64,000 nucleotides of DNA from Qipengyuania intermedia (GCF_019711615.1 NZ_JAIGNS010000002.1:731501-795500), one strand, 5' to 3'; shown: positions 1-10,062, counted from the first letter of the stretch. The notes: generated by a model from the sequence alone, not told the origin. Program-made: numbers and translations.

Positions 1-14
1 AGCGAATCGAAAAG

Positions 15-42
15 GCGTCCGGGCCGCGGTCCGGGCGCTTTT
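15..42 (+). terminator. Intrinsic terminator of the gene upstream of the window
   Basis: A 10-base stem (15-24 with 29-38, two G-T wobbles) around a CGCG loop is followed by four T. Four A precede the stem, so weak action on the other strand is possible. It probably ends the gene left of the window; lon often precedes hupB in alphaproteobacteria, but that gene is not visible here. Confidence 0.7.
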
Positions 43-225
43 CCCGTTGCGGGACACAATAGCCGAACGGTTCATCGCAGAAATCGAATTCGTGGCGCGA
101 AGTTGGCGCTTTTTCGCGGATTTTGCCTTTGACAGCGCGCCCAAAAGCCTCTCAATTCCCTCGCCTTCGGTGACGTGATTCACCGGCTTTATTTCAAAAC
201 ACCAATTGAGGGGGTTTCCATCAAA

Positions 226-498
226 ATGAACAAGAACGACCTGATCAGCGCGGTTGCCGATTCGAGTGGCCTTTCCAAGAGCGACGCCGCAGGCGCCGTC
301 GAAGGCGTTTTCGACGCGATCACCAAATCGCTCTCGAACGGTGACGAAGTCCGCCTGGTCGGCTTCGGCACGTTCTCGGTTGCCAAGCGCAAGGCTTCGA
401 CCGGTCGCAACCCCCGCACCGGCGAACCGATGACGATCAAGGCATCCAACCAGCCGAAGTTCAAGGCCGGCAAGGGTCTCAAGGACGCGGTCAACTAA
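226..498 (+). CDS. hupB: HU family DNA-binding protein
   Basis: This is a 90-residue nucleoid protein of the HU/IHF family, the exact usual length of HU. HU dimers bind and bend DNA without strong sequence preference and compact the nucleoid. The sequence runs from MNKNDLISAVA through the GDEVRLVGFGTFSV core and the flexible arm with the diagnostic RNPRTGEP motif to a basic C-terminal helix. An in-frame ATG lies 51 bases upstream, but the ATG at 226 gives the conserved N-terminus and has a purine-rich GAGGGGG stretch about 12 bases before it. The gene stands alone and ends at a strong hairpin terminator. IHF subunits are close relatives, but the sequence matches HU better. Confidence 0.95.
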   Translation: MNKNDLISAVADSSGLSKSDAAGAVEGVFDAITKSLSNGDEVRLVGFGTFSVAKRKASTGRNPRTGEPMTIKASNQPKFKAGKGLKDAVN

Positions 499-549
499 GA
501 CTGCTTCGTTGCTGCCCCGCCAATGTGCGGCTGGCAGTTATGAAAATAA

Positions 550-588
550 AACGCCGCAGCCCGCTCCATGCGTGGCTGCGGCGTTTTT
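550..588 (+). terminator. Bidirectional intrinsic terminator between hupB and a lipoprotein gene
   Basis: A perfect 12-base stem (550-561 with 574-585), 12-base loop and T run at 584-588 end hupB. An A-rich stretch before the stem gives the opposite strand its own U run, and the convergent lipoprotein gene stops at 612, so the hairpin can serve both genes. Confidence 0.85.
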
Positions 589-611
589 CTTTGGGCTTTG
601 GAGTTTGATCC

Positions 612-1472
612 TCAGTCGAACGCGATGAGCGCGGTCGGCGCCTGTTCGGTGCGCTGGTCGATTTCCCAGACCAGCGTCTGTCCACGGGGGTTATTGACGG
701 GTCCTTCGTCGGTATTGTTGGCAAGGATGCGCCCGTCGGTGACAATCGTGAAAGTCCCGTTCGGCATGAGGATATTCGGCATCTCGCCATCCTCGCCTTC
801 CCCCTTCGCCTTGCCCATCGATGCAAGTCCCATCATCCCGGCCATCATGCCCTGCATGGGGTTGCCGCCGCCCTGCGACGCAAAGCCCGGAGCATCGACG
901 CGGACCTGATTGCCGTCGCGCAGCATCATCGTGACGAACATGTTCGCCATCGGCATTTTCTCGACCATCGGGAAAGCGAAAGCGTGGGTCATCTTCCCCG
1001 TGACGCTGAAGTCGACATCGAAAATTCCGTCGCCCTTGTATTCTACCGTTTCCCAGCCGCGCTGGCGCTCCAGCTGCTCGGCCAGCTTCTGGGCCGCTTC
1101 CGGATCCGACGGGTCGAACCCGCCGAGCATCTGCTTGGCCTGCTCGGCCTCTCGCTCGGCCTTGGCACGGCGTTCGCTTGCACCCTCCTGCCATTCGGCG
1201 CGTTGCTCATTCACTTCCGCAAGCGAGCACTCGCGCACTTCCCAGGTCTCCTCGTCGACGCATTCCGCTTCGAACTTCTCTTCGGACTTGGCGCCCATTT
1301 CCGCGAGCTTGCTCAGCGCCAGCATCTGGATTTCGCCATCGTAGCTGTAAGCGAACGTGCCGTCCTTCATGAGCTGCATTTCGCTGGTGAAAGTGCCAGG
1401 TGACAGCAGGCAGCCGGTCAAGGCGAGCGAGCTGGCCGCCGCCAGAGTGGCTGCGCGAATCGGTGTAGTCAT
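612..1472 (-). CDS. Putative lipoprotein of unknown function
   Basis: The 286-residue product starts with a short basic N-terminus, a hydrophobic stretch and the lipobox LTGC, so Cys21 should be lipidated and the protein anchored in the envelope. The mature part has an acidic and glutamate/lysine-rich helical stretch around residues 60-130 (EREAEQAKQ region), a Gly/Met-rich segment (GNPMQGMMAGMMG) near residue 210, and a beta-rich C-terminus ending in TALIAFD. A GGGGAA sequence precedes the ATG. I do not recognise the family. It is a single-gene unit convergent with hupB and shares its terminator. Confidence 0.75.
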   Translation of the reverse strand: MTTPIRAATLAAASSLALTGCLLSPGTFTSEMQLMKDGTFAYSYDGEIQMLALSKLAEMGAKSEEKFEAECVDEETWEVRECSLAEVNEQRAEWQEGASERRAKAEREAEQAKQMLGGFDPSDPEAAQKLAEQLERQRGWETVEYKGDGIFDVDFSVTGKMTHAFAFPMVEKMPMANMFVTMMLRDGNQVRVDAPGFASQGGGNPMQGMMAGMMGLASMGKAKGEGEDGEMPNILMPNGTFTIVTDGRILANNTDEGPVNNPRGQTLVWEIDQRTEQAPTALIAFD

Positions 1473-1502
1473 GAATTCCCCCCGGTCGAGTTTGTCGGTC
1501 CG

Positions 1503-2294
1503 TCAGTTGCGCGTAGCTACGGCATACAATGCCACGGCAGCTGCATTGGAAACGTTAAGGCTCTCGATTTCGGACGAGATCGGCAGTCTCGCGAGCGCAT
1601 CGCAATGGCCTTCGATATTCTGCCGCATGCCCTCTCCCTCGGCGCCAAGGACGATGGCGACAGGCCCGGCAGGCAAAGCCTCTGCCAAGGTGGCCTCGGC
1701 ATGGCCGGTGAGGCCGATGCGCCAATATCCTGCCTCGGCAATTTCATCGAGCGCACGGGCAAGATTGACGACCCGGATCCACGGCAGCGTTTCAAGTGCC
1801 CCCGATGCCGTCTTGCCGATGACGCCACCTTCGGGCGGGGCATGACGATCCTGCGTCACGATCGCCGCCGCGCCGAATGCCTTGGCCGAGCGCATGATCG
1901 CTCCGACATTGTGCGGATCGGTCACCTGGTCCAGCAGGACGATCGGCCGCGCAGGATCGCCGTCCAGCACCTCGTCCAGAAACTTGTCCTCCAGTGCCGC
2001 ACATTCGAGCACGAGGCCCTGGTGCGGCGCATCCTTCGCGACAAGCCGCGCAAGATCCTGCCCATCGGCAAATTCGACCGGGAAGTCCGGCGGGAGTTCT
2101 CCGTCGAGGGATTCGATCCCCTCGCGCGTCGCCCACAGCTTGCGGTGCACGCGATCGGGGTTCTTCAACGCCGCCTCAACCGCGTGGCGGCCCCACAGGC
2201 GGACATGACCCGCACTGGCCCTGCCGCTGCCGCGTCCACCCTTCATGCGGCCGGCGCGGCCTCTCAATGCGCGTTTACGTTCGCCCTTTGCCAT
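1503..2294 (-). CDS. rlmB: 23S rRNA (guanosine-2'-O-)-methyltransferase, SpoU/TrmH family
   Basis: A SPOUT-class methyltransferase that transfers a methyl group from S-adenosylmethionine to a ribose 2'-OH; RlmB acts on G2251 of 23S rRNA. The three SpoU motifs are visible: the LDQVTDPHNVGAIMRSA region with the catalytic Asn and Arg, the IVLGAEGEGMR loop, and the LNVSNAAAVALY motif that closes the trefoil knot. An N-terminal substrate-binding domain (GRHAVEAAL) precedes them. The N-terminus is uncertain: ATGs also exist at 2303 and 2345. I chose 2294 because an AGGA sits eight bases upstream and the product begins MAKGERKR. RlmB and TrmH are hard to separate by eye; the GRHAVEAAL domain favours RlmB. 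Confidence 0.88.
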   Translation of the reverse strand: MAKGERKRALRGRAGRMKGGRGSGRASAGHVRLWGRHAVEAALKNPDRVHRKLWATREGIESLDGELPPDFPVEFADGQDLARLVAKDAPHQGLVLECAALEDKFLDEVLDGDPARPIVLLDQVTDPHNVGAIMRSAKAFGAAAIVTQDRHAPPEGGVIGKTASGALETLPWIRVVNLARALDEIAEAGYWRIGLTGHAEATLAEALPAGPVAIVLGAEGEGMRQNIEGHCDALARLPISSEIESLNVSNAAAVALYAVATRN

Positions 2295-2446
2295 CTTTTC
2301 CATCCTGTATTTCGGCTTGGGCTGCGCTCCTGCCAGTGAGGGCATTGACAGGCAAGCGTCGCTTCGCCAAAGGGGCGCCTCTCGGCGAGGGACCCCAAGG
2401 GGTTTCCGACGTTATATCTCTGAGAAGAGAACAGGCGAGCCCGTGT

Positions 2447-2532
2447 GGACAGGTGGCCGAGTGGTTAAAGGCAGCAGACTGTAAATCTGCCCGCGCAAGC
2501 GTACGCTGGTTCGAATCCAGCCCTGTCCACCA
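2447..2532 (+). tRNA. tRNA-Tyr (GTA)
   Basis: The acceptor stem GGACAGG pairs with CCTGTCC (2522-2528), discriminator A, and CCA is encoded. The anticodon loop carries GTA. The long variable arm (CCCGCGCAAGCGTACG region) is typical of class II tRNA-Tyr. The T arm has the GGTTCGAATCC motif. Confidence 0.97.
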
Positions 2533-2604
2533 CCGGCTTCTTTCCCAGGCAAACGTCGCGCAACTCTCTTGCGAGCATCCGCTCCCGGGCCTAGGCACGC
2601 CGGC

Positions 2605-3747
2605 ATGACTCAGCATATGCAGATGACCGGCCGACCCGTCATTTCCTCGACCGGATTGTTCACCCCCGAAGAGAGCATCACCAACGAGGAGCTGGTCGCC
2701 AGCTTCAACGAATACGTGCGTCGCTACAATGAAAAGAATGCGGACGCGATCGCTTCGGGTGAAATGCAGCCACTGACCGAAAGCTCGGTCGAATTCATCG
2801 AGAAAGCCAGCGGCATCAAGGCACGCCACGTGATGGCGAAGGAGCCGGTTCTCGATCCAAACGTAATGGCACCGCGCTGGCCCCAGCGTTCGAATGACGA
2901 GCTGTCGATCCTGGCCGAGATCGGCGTGAAGGCGGCGCGCGACGCGCTCGAGCGGGCAGGGCGCAAGCCGGAAGACGTGGACGCGGTGCTGTGCGCTGCC
3001 TCCAACATGGAACGCCCGTATCCCGCAATGGCGATCGAGATCCAGCAGGCGTTGGGCATCGATGGGTTCGGCTTCGACATGAATGTCGCCTGCTCGTCCG
3101 CCACCTTCGGCATCCAGACCGCCGCCGATTACATTCGCGCAGGCAACGCGAAGAGCGTGCTGGTCGTCAGCCCCGAAATCACCAGCGGCCATCTCAACTG
3201 GCGCGACCGCGACAGCCATTTCATCTTCGGCGATGTTGCCACGGCTGTGCTGGTCGAAGATGCCGCCATCGCCCCCGAAGAGCATTGGGACATCCTGGGC
3301 ACCAAGCTGAAGACGGTCTTCTCGAACAACATTCGCAACAATTTCGGCTTCCTCAACCGCGCTTATCCCGAAGACGCAGGTGGTCCCGACAAATTGTTCG
3401 TCCAGGAAGGCCGCAAGGTTTTCAAGGAAGTCGTGCCGATGGTCGCACAGATGATCGTGGACGAGGCAGAGCGCATCGACATCGATCCCACTTCCCTTCG
3501 CCGCCTGTGGCTGCATCAGGCGAATACGGGAATGAACCGCCTGATCGCGCATCGCGTGCTGGGCCACGAGGCGAACGAGGACGAGAGCCCCACTGTGCTC
3601 GACACCTACGGCAACACCTCCAGCGCCGGCTCGATCATCGCATTCCACCTGCACAGCGAAGACCTGCAAGAAGGCGACACGGGCCTGATTTGCAGCTTCG
3701 GCGCAGGCTACTCCGCCGGAACCGTTTTCGTGCGCAAGGCAGGGTAG
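2605..3747 (+). CDS. Beta-ketoacyl-ACP synthase III-like protein
   Basis: A thiolase-fold condensing enzyme related to FabH, which starts fatty acid chains by condensing an acyl-CoA with malonyl-ACP. The Cys-His-Asn triad is complete: Cys163 in NVACSSATFG, His304 in LHQANTGMN and Asn337 in YGNTSSAGS. At 380 residues it is about 60 longer than E. coli FabH, the extra length being mostly an N-terminal extension and a helical insert around residues 35-80, so it may be a KAS III subfamily with another substrate. The ATG at 2605 is chosen because upstream in-frame codons encode a low-complexity run overlapping the region just after tRNA-Tyr. It lies next to psd-pssA, which hints at a lipid role. 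Confidence 0.85.
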   Translation: MTQHMQMTGRPVISSTGLFTPEESITNEELVASFNEYVRRYNEKNADAIASGEMQPLTESSVEFIEKASGIKARHVMAKEPVLDPNVMAPRWPQRSNDELSILAEIGVKAARDALERAGRKPEDVDAVLCAASNMERPYPAMAIEIQQALGIDGFGFDMNVACSSATFGIQTAADYIRAGNAKSVLVVSPEITSGHLNWRDRDSHFIFGDVATAVLVEDAAIAPEEHWDILGTKLKTVFSNNIRNNFGFLNRAYPEDAGGPDKLFVQEGRKVFKEVVPMVAQMIVDEAERIDIDPTSLRRLWLHQANTGMNRLIAHRVLGHEANEDESPTVLDTYGNTSSAGSIIAFHLHSEDLQEGDTGLICSFGAGYSAGTVFVRKAG

Positions 3748-3788
3748 GCGGCTTGTGAGCGGCGCAATCAGCGCCTAGGCCTTCGCAC

Positions 3789-4538
3789 ATGGCAGGTGAT
3801 CTACTCGACAGCCAGGGGCGCGGCGAAGCGCAATGGGGCTTGCCCGCGATCCATCCGGAAGGCCGCAAGTTCGGCATTGCGGCGCTGGGCATTTCGCTGC
3901 TTTTCGCCCTGTTCGCGTGGGAAACGCTGGCATGGCCGATGGCTTTCCTGTCGCTCGGGATTTTCGCATTTTTCCGCGATCCCGAAAGGGTCGTCCCGCA
4001 GGACCAGAGTGCGATCGTATCGCCAGCCGACGGTCGCATCGTGCAGATCACCGAGGTCAATCCACCGCGTGAGCTGGTTGTAGACGATGGTCACGGCCTT
4101 CCTTGCCTCAGCGACGAGCCGACCGTGCGTGTCTCGATTTTCATGTCGGTCTTCGACGTTCACATCAACCGGACGCCGATTGCGGGCATGGTCCAGCGGC
4201 TTGTTTACGTGCCGGGCCAGTTTCTCAATGCAGAACTCGACAAGGCCAGTGACGAGAACGAACGGCAGCATATCCTGGTGGAGCGAAGCGATGGCGTCTG
4301 CGTCGGCTTCACCCAGATAGCGGGGCTTGTTGCCCGCCGCATCGTGCCCTTCGTGAAACCGGGCGACACGCTGGGCGTTGGTCAGAGAGTGGGGCTTATC
4401 CGCTTCGGCAGCCGCGTAGATGTCTACCTTCCCAAAGGTACGGCGTCGCGGGTCATGCTCGGCCAGAAGGTCGTGGCAGGGGAAACCGTCCTCGCCGAAA
4501 TCGGTTCGCAGCGCCTGCTTGAAGGAGTGTCGCAGTGA
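3789..4538 (+). CDS. psd: Phosphatidylserine decarboxylase proenzyme
   Basis: It converts phosphatidylserine to phosphatidylethanolamine at the inner membrane. The protein is made as a proenzyme that cuts itself; the RFGSRVD motif puts the cut between Gly207 and Ser208, and Ser208 becomes the pyruvoyl group of the small alpha chain. At 249 residues it is the short bacterial type. A hydrophobic segment (about residues 27-65, [16 protein letters not shown] onward) gives membrane contact, followed by the conserved SPADGRI and [11 protein letters not shown] motifs. The stop overlaps the GTG start of pssA by four bases, so the two consecutive enzymes of the pathway are translationally coupled. Confidence 0.95.
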   Translation: MAGDLLDSQGRGEAQWGLPAIHPEGRKFGIAALGISLLFALFAWETLAWPMAFLSLGIFAFFRDPERVVPQDQSAIVSPADGRIVQITEVNPPRELVVDDGHGLPCLSDEPTVRVSIFMSVFDVHINRTPIAGMVQRLVYVPGQFLNAELDKASDENERQHILVERSDGVCVGFTQIAGLVARRIVPFVKPGDTLGVGQRVGLIRFGSRVDVYLPKGTASRVMLGQKVVAGETVLAEIGSQRLLEGVSQ

Positions 4539-5377
4539 ATCATCCCGAAGAAGCCGATCCGCATCGCCAGTACGAAGAACGTGCGCGGCTGGGCCCGAAG
4601 GCGGCCGAGGATGAAAAGCCGGTTATGGGCAAGTCACGCGGACTGTCGCTGCGGGCGATGGCTCCCAACGCCATTACGGCGGCGGCCCTGTGTTCGGGAC
4701 TTACCGGTATTCGCTTCGCCATATCGGAGCAGTGGGCGGCAGCCGCGATTGCGATCATCGTGGCCGGACTGCTGGACGGAATGGACGGCCGGATCGCGCG
4801 TGCGCTCAATGCCCAGTCGCGTTTCGGAGCCGAACTGGACAGTCTGGCGGACTCGCTGAGCTTCGGTACGGCGCCGGCAATTATCATTTATCTTTGGTCG
4901 CTGTCGGCAGAGCCGCGGCTTGGCTGGTTTGCCGCGCTCGCGCTTGCGATCTGCTGCGCCTTGCGGCTCGCACGTTTCAATGCGCAGATCGACATGCAGG
5001 AACAGCCGCATAAATCGCTTGGCTTCCTGACGGGGGTTCCGGCGCCCATGGGAGCGGGGCTTGCATTCCTGCCGTTCTTCATCTGGTCGGCGACCGATCT
5101 CGAAATCTTTCGTGCGCCGATCGTGGTCGGACCATGGCTTCTTGCCGTAGCCGTGCTGATGATATCGAGCATGGCGACGCCCAGCTGGACTTCGCTCAGG
5201 CCGCGACGGGGGATCAGGTTGTGGGTGCTGGCCTTCGTGGGGCTTCTGTTCGCGGCATTGCTGGTCGAACCGTGGTGGACACTGAGCGCAATCGGTGTCG
5301 GTTATCTGCTGCTGCTGCCCTACACCTTGATGCGGTATTCCAGGATCAGGCGGCGCAACGCACCGTCTGACGCGTAA
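4535..5377 (+). CDS. pssA: CDP-diacylglycerol--serine O-phosphatidyltransferase
   Basis: An integral membrane enzyme of the CDP-alcohol phosphotransferase family that makes phosphatidylserine from CDP-diacylglycerol and serine, the substrate of the preceding psd product. The family signature DG-x2-DG-x2-AR-x8-G-x3-D-x3-D spans residues 81-106 and is complete (DGMDGRIAR ... GAELDSLAD). About seven hydrophobic segments follow a charged N-terminal tail of 30-40 residues. The GTG start overlaps the psd stop (GTGA). A later ATG at 4625 would remove the charged tail. The extreme 3' end overlaps a convergent small gene by about 30 bases. Confidence 0.93.
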   Translation: MNHPEEADPHRQYEERARLGPKAAEDEKPVMGKSRGLSLRAMAPNAITAAALCSGLTGIRFAISEQWAAAAIAIIVAGLLDGMDGRIARALNAQSRFGAELDSLADSLSFGTAPAIIIYLWSLSAEPRLGWFAALALAICCALRLARFNAQIDMQEQPHKSLGFLTGVPAPMGAGLAFLPFFIWSATDLEIFRAPIVVGPWLLAVAVLMISSMATPSWTSLRPRRGIRLWVLAFVGLLFAALLVEPWWTLSAIGVGYLLLLPYTLMRYSRIRRRNAPSDA

Positions 5378-5585
5378 CCGGACGGGTACGACCGGGGCGG
5401 GTGAAACCGCCGTGAATGATCGTCGGGCGCATACCGCTCTCGCACTTTTCGATTTCGGTCGGCAGCTTCAGGCGGTGCCGAAGCTGGCCGAAAGCGGACC
5501 ACCAGCGCAGTCCGCTATCGGCGAGCACAGCCACGGCCGCGATGGCGGCGGCGGCGAAAACGGCAGTGAGGAACAGTGCGAACAT
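5346..5585 (-). CDS. Small single-span membrane protein, candidate SOS-regulated
   Basis: A 79-residue protein whose N-terminal 25 residues form one hydrophobic segment (MFALFLTAVFAAAAIAAVAV), followed by a short basic cytoplasmic tail ([17 protein letters not shown]). A strong Shine-Dalgarno GGAGGAG lies 9-15 bases before the ATG. About 100 bases upstream, on the same strand, is a TTGACA-N17-AACATT promoter with a GAAC-N7-GAAC site in its spacer, which matches the alphaproteobacterial LexA box. Function is not known; small membrane proteins under LexA control in this class can block cell division, as SidA does in Caulobacter, but no sequence similarity to SidA is claimed. Its 3' end overlaps pssA. 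Confidence 0.65.
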   Translation of the reverse strand: MFALFLTAVFAAAAIAAVAVLADSGLRWWSAFGQLRHRLKLPTEIEKCESGMRPTIIHGGFTRPGRTRPVTRQTVRCAA

Positions 5586-5687
5586 CCGATCATCTCCTCC
5601 CCGTGTGCTGTCGATAAACCTGTTGACAGACCGGGTAATTCTACGGGAAAACCCCTAATGCCCGCCGGTAGTTCCGGCGATGAGAAC

Positions 5688-5716
5688 AATGTTCCCGTTT
5701 TGTTCTATGCTGTCAA
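5688..5716 (-). promoter_or_regulatory. Candidate sigma-70 promoter with overlapping LexA (SOS) box
   Basis: Read on the minus strand, TTGACA (5711-5716) and AACATT (5688-5693) are 17 bases apart. The spacer and -10 edge contain GAAC-N7-GAAC (5691-5705), the spacing known for LexA operators of alphaproteobacteria. A repressor there would block RNA polymerase. The gene it would control starts at 5585. Confidence 0.6.
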
Positions 5717-5938
5717 GCGCTTTTAGCGCCAGGATTCCCCTTTTTTGCGATGAATCGAGTCTGGCTTTCGCCCGAAAAGCCCGCTAAAGGGCCGCCGTTC
5801 GCTTGAGATTCGGCCAATTCGGGCCGGTTGAACGAGCGGGCAAATCCACATGGAAGGCGCTCATACCGGTGCCCGGCGCGGGACATACCGCACCACGGGT
5901 TCCAGCCTTCCAGAGGTACAACCGGAAAGGAAATGACC
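5717..5938 (+). other. Untranslated region upstream of rpsB
   Basis: About 220 bases with no supported gene. The sequence is GC rich with several short inverted segments, for example around CCGGTGCCCGGCGCGGG at 5867-5884. Ribosomal protein S2 operons are often controlled by S2 binding to their leader, so a regulatory RNA here is possible, but I cannot define a specific fold or a convincing promoter. Confidence 0.35.
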
Positions 5939-6688
<750 letters not shown>

Positions 6689-6806
6689 GACCGTTTTCGT
6701 GAGGCGGGGGCGCCATGCTCCCGTCACACAAGCGAACTATGCGCCGGGCCGCTGAACATAGCAGGCCCGGTGCCTCCGCATTAAAGATACCAAGAAGGAA
6801 ACTATC

Positions 6807-7733
6807 ATGGCTGCATTCACTGCCGCTGACGTGAAAGCCCTGCGCGAGAAGACCGGCGCGGGCATGATGGACGCCAAGAAGGCGCTCGAAGCCGCAAATG
6901 GCGATATCGAAGCCGCTGTCGACGCACTGCGCGCCAAGGGCCTCGCCACCGCCCAGAAGAAGTCGAGCCGTACCGCGGCCGAAGGTCTCGTCGGCATCGC
7001 CGTCGAAGCCACGAAGGGCGTTGCTGTCGAAGTGAACTCGGAAACGGACTTCGTTGCGAAGAACGACCAGTTCCAGGATTTCGTGCGCAAGACGACCGAA
7101 GTGGCGCTGACCACCGACGGTGACGATGTCGAAGCGCTCAAGAACGCTGCCTACCCGACCGGTGGCACCGTTGCCGAAAAGCTGACGAACAATGTCGCCA
7201 CCATCGGCGAGAACCAGCAGATCCGCCGCATGAAGACCGTTTCGGTCACCAACGGCGTCATCGTGCCCTACATGCACAACGCTGTCGCTCCCGACCTCGG
7301 CAAGATCGGCGTTCTGGTTGCTCTCGAAAGCGAAGGCGACAAGGCCAAGCTCGAAGAGCTGGGCAAGAAGCTCGGCATGCACATCGCCGCCGCATTCCCG
7401 CAGGCGCTGACCGCCGACGGCCTCGACGCCGAAGTAATCGAGCGTGAACGCGCGATCGCCAAGGAGAAGGCTGCCGAGAGCGGCAAGCCCGAAAACGTCC
7501 AGGAAAAGATGGTCGAAGGTGCGGTCAACAAGTACGCGAAAGAAAACGCGTTGCTTAGCCAGATCTACGTGATCGACAACAAGACGCCGATTGCACAGGT
7601 CGTCGAGCAGGCTGGCAAGGACGTCGGCGCCAAGGTCGAGCTGGTGGACTACGTCCGCTTCCAGCTTGGTGAAGGCATCGAGAAGGAAGAAACCGACTTC
7701 GCAGCCGAAGTGGCTGCTGCTGTCGGCGGCTGA
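6807..7733 (+). CDS. tsf: Elongation factor Ts
   Basis: EF-Ts releases GDP from EF-Tu during elongation. At 308 residues it has the usual bacterial length and architecture: an N-terminal UBA-like domain ([19 protein letters not shown]), the core with the TDFVAKN motif that contacts EF-Tu, a second core repeat with the MHIAAAFP region, and the coiled-coil and C-terminal module. AAGAAGGA precedes the ATG. A very stable terminator at 7755 closes the rpsB-tsf unit. Confidence 0.97.
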   Translation: MAAFTAADVKALREKTGAGMMDAKKALEAANGDIEAAVDALRAKGLATAQKKSSRTAAEGLVGIAVEATKGVAVEVNSETDFVAKNDQFQDFVRKTTEVALTTDGDDVEALKNAAYPTGGTVAEKLTNNVATIGENQQIRRMKTVSVTNGVIVPYMHNAVAPDLGKIGVLVALESEGDKAKLEELGKKLGMHIAAAFPQALTADGLDAEVIERERAIAKEKAAESGKPENVQEKMVEGAVNKYAKENALLSQIYVIDNKTPIAQVVEQAGKDVGAKVELVDYVRFQLGEGIEKEETDFAAEVAAAVGG

Positions 7734-7754
7734 TCCCAGCCCACCATAAGTAAG

Positions 7755-7791
7755 AAAACGGCCGCCGGACGATTGGTCCGGCGGCCGTTTT
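7755..7791 (+). terminator. Bidirectional intrinsic terminator after tsf
   Basis: A perfect 16-base stem (7755-7770 with 7776-7791) around a GATTG loop, with four A on the left arm and T on the right plus TTCTTTG after it. It ends rpsB-tsf and can equally end the convergent TspO-like gene that stops at 7807. Confidence 0.9.
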
Positions 7792-7806
7792 TCTTTGTGC
7801 GGCTGA

Positions 7807-8604
7807 TCAACCGAACCAGCGTCGCCTGTTCTCGGAGAACCGCAACTTGAAGACAGTGGCAAAGAGAACCAGCAGGCCTGCGGCTATCGTGGCATAGGCG
7901 AGGGGCGATGCAGTCTGGCCGCCCGCCGAATAGATGGCGAAAAGCGCCCACAGGAACACGAGTGCATAAACCGGGTTTCCGCGCCCGCGCCAGATAGCCA
8001 GCGCTGCGATAACGCCGCCGATCATAACCACGCCTGCCGCCGTGGCCGCCTCGGGCCAGGTCTGTCCTATGCCGTAGTTCTGCAGGGCAGCGGCGATGTT
8101 CACGATGGTCGCGGCCGTCAGCCATGCGGCGAGGGCACTTAGCGGGAGCATTACGATCCAGCGCTCTGCAGTGGTGAATTCCCGATCAAGTCCCACGAAC
8201 GTCCGGTAGATCGCGAGAAGGCAGACGAGCACTGTCGATATGATGATGACCGAGACGGCATCCAGCGCGTTCAGCTGCGTGTAGAGCGCCCACAATCCGT
8301 TGCCAAGGAAAGCCGCCGCAGCGAACCATCCGATCCGGTGCAGCAAGGCGTTCGATTTCTGCGCCGGGAGAGCTTGGTAAATCGCGAAGACAACCGAACC
8401 GAAATAAAGCGGCCCCCAGATCGCAAACGCCCATCCGGCAGGAGTGATCAGCGTCCGTTCCGCATCGGAGCGGCTGCCGATCGGCTCACCCACTCCGAGG
8501 CTGGGAAGGAACGTGGAACCGATCTGCATCACCACGGCGACGATGATCGCTATTCGCTGCCAGCCGCTACGTTGCGATACGGATTTCTGTGATTGAATGA
8601 TCAT
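7807..8604 (-). CDS. TspO/MBR-like tryptophan-rich membrane protein
   Basis: A 265-residue polytopic protein with about eight hydrophobic segments. The [13 protein letters not shown] stretch near residue 55 resembles the Trp-rich motif of the TspO/MBR family, whose members bind porphyrins and act in tetrapyrrole and stress signalling. Classic TspO has about 160 residues and five helices, so this is a longer relative and porphyrin binding is not assured. The ATG at 8604 starts MIIQSQKS; an extended open frame upstream runs antisense through pyrH and is not real. The start overlaps no other gene, but pyrH reads divergently from 8728. Confidence 0.65.
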   Translation of the reverse strand: MIIQSQKSVSQRSGWQRIAIIVAVVMQIGSTFLPSLGVGEPIGSRSDAERTLITPAGWAFAIWGPLYFGSVVFAIYQALPAQKSNALLHRIGWFAAAAFLGNGLWALYTQLNALDAVSVIIISTVLVCLLAIYRTFVGLDREFTTAERWIVMLPLSALAAWLTAATIVNIAAALQNYGIGQTWPEAATAAGVVMIGGVIAALAIWRGRGNPVYALVFLWALFAIYSAGGQTASPLAYATIAAGLLVLFATVFKLRFSENRRRWFG

Positions 8605-8727
8605 TATCCGGTAACGGCAGGTCGGCGGGAGCGTTCCGTACCGTTCATCGCCGGCTTGCCTTTCCCTTTGCGACTCCGGCGCTTCATGGCTAAGGAGCCG
8701 CAAACCCCACAAGTAGAGAACCCCCGC

Positions 8728-9453
8728 ATGACCCTTCCAAAGATGAACCGCGTCCTCCTGAAGCTGTCGGGCGAGGTTCTGATGGGGGATCAGCACTTCG
8801 GCATCGATCCGGCTTTCGTGCTGGAACTGGCCAAGGAAGTGAAGGCCGCCAAGGATACCGGCCTCGAGATTTGCCTCGTCATCGGCGGCGGCAATATCTT
8901 CCGTGGCATGGCAGGGGCCGCGCAGGGCATGGACCGCGCACAGGCGGATTACATGGGCATGCTCGCCACCGTGATGAACGCGTTGGCGATGCAGAGCGCT
9001 CTCGAACAGCTGGGCGTGCAGACCCGCGTGCAGAGCGCGGTGCAGATGGACCAGGTTTGCGAGCCGGTAATCCGGCGGCGCGCGGAACGTCACCTTGAAA
9101 AGGGGCGCATCGTGATCTTTGCTGCGGGTGTGGGTGCTCCGTACTTCACTACCGACAGCGGAGCCGCCCTGCGCGCTGCCGAAATGAACTGCGACGCGCT
9201 GCTCAAGGGCACCAGCGTCGACGGGATCTATGACAGCGACCCGAAGAAAAACCCCGACGCGACGCGTTATGAAACCGTCAGTTACGGCAAGGTGCTGGCA
9301 GACGATCTCAAGGTCATGGACGCCAGCGCTGTCGCCCTGTGCCGTGACAACGACATTCCCATCGTGGTCTTCTCGATCCGCGAAAAGGGCAATGTCGCCA
9401 AGGTTCTTTCGGGCAACGGCGTCCAGACCGTTGTGACCGACCACACCGCATAA
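8728..9453 (+). CDS. pyrH: UMP kinase
   Basis: It phosphorylates UMP to UDP with ATP, the first step from UMP to UTP and CTP. The 241-residue length equals E. coli PyrH. Visible motifs are the N-terminal [12 protein letters not shown] strand-loop, the phosphate-binding [10 protein letters not shown] loop, the [20 protein letters not shown] site and [13 protein letters not shown]. The ATG at 8728 restores the usual N-terminus; longer frames into the divergent promoter region are unlikely. It opens the pyrH-frr-uppS-cdsA-dxr-rseP-bamA run. Confidence 0.96.
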   Translation: MTLPKMNRVLLKLSGEVLMGDQHFGIDPAFVLELAKEVKAAKDTGLEICLVIGGGNIFRGMAGAAQGMDRAQADYMGMLATVMNALAMQSALEQLGVQTRVQSAVQMDQVCEPVIRRRAERHLEKGRIVIFAAGVGAPYFTTDSGAALRAAEMNCDALLKGTSVDGIYDSDPKKNPDATRYETVSYGKVLADDLKVMDASAVALCRDNDIPIVVFSIREKGNVAKVLSGNGVQTVVTDHTA

Positions 9454-9482
9454 AAGAAACGAACAGAGACGAGGAAGCCATT

Positions 9483-10040
9483 ATGGCCAAATATGACAAA
9501 GCCGATATCGAACGCCGTATGCAGGGCGCTGTCGACAGCCTGAAGGGCGACCTTTCGGGTCTGCGCACCGGCCGCGCGAACACCAGCCTGCTCGATCCGG
9601 TCGTGGTCGAAGTCTATGGCTCGATGATGCCGCTGAACCAAGTCGCGACCGTGTCCGCCCCCGAACCCCGCATGCTGAGCGTGCAGGTCTGGGACAAGGC
9701 CAATGTCACTGCTGTCGAAAAGGGCATCGCGAAGGCCAACCTCGGCCTCAATCCGATGATCGACGGCCAGAACGTACGCCTGCCGATGCCCGATCTGACG
9801 GAAGAGCGCCGCAAGGACCTGGCCAAGGTTGCTGGGGAATATGGCGAGAAATCCAAGATCGCGATCCGCAATGTGCGCCGTGACGGCATGGAAGCGCTCA
9901 AGGATGACGAGAAATCCAAGGAAATCTCCGAAGACGAGCAGAAGCGTTCCGAAGCCGAAGTCCAGAAGCTGACCGACAAATATGTCGCGGATGCCGACGA
10001 AGCGGTGGCCAAGAAACAGCAGGAAATCCTGAGCCAGTAA
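9483..10040 (+). CDS. frr: Ribosome recycling factor
   Basis: RRF works with EF-G to split post-termination ribosomes. The 185-residue product has the expected three-helix bundle ([25 protein letters not shown] at the start, trimmed here by eye) interrupted by a beta domain near residues 31-104, and the conserved [10 protein letters not shown] helix. GAGGAAGCC precedes the ATG. It follows pyrH by 29 bases, a widely conserved pairing. Confidence 0.96.
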   Translation: MAKYDKADIERRMQGAVDSLKGDLSGLRTGRANTSLLDPVVVEVYGSMMPLNQVATVSAPEPRMLSVQVWDKANVTAVEKGIAKANLGLNPMIDGQNVRLPMPDLTEERRKDLAKVAGEYGEKSKIAIRNVRRDGMEALKDDEKSKEISEDEQKRSEAEVQKLTDKYVADADEAVAKKQQEILSQ

Positions 10041-10062
10041 CGGCTCGGGATTCCGATTTCCC

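Noticed and set aside
2275-3669. Long minus-strand open frame opposite rlmB, tRNA-Tyr and the KAS III gene
   Set aside because: It runs antisense through conserved genes and a tRNA; GC-rich DNA often leaves such frames open.
5623-5651. TTGACA on the plus strand as an rpsB promoter
   Set aside because: No acceptable -10 hexamer lies at the right distance.
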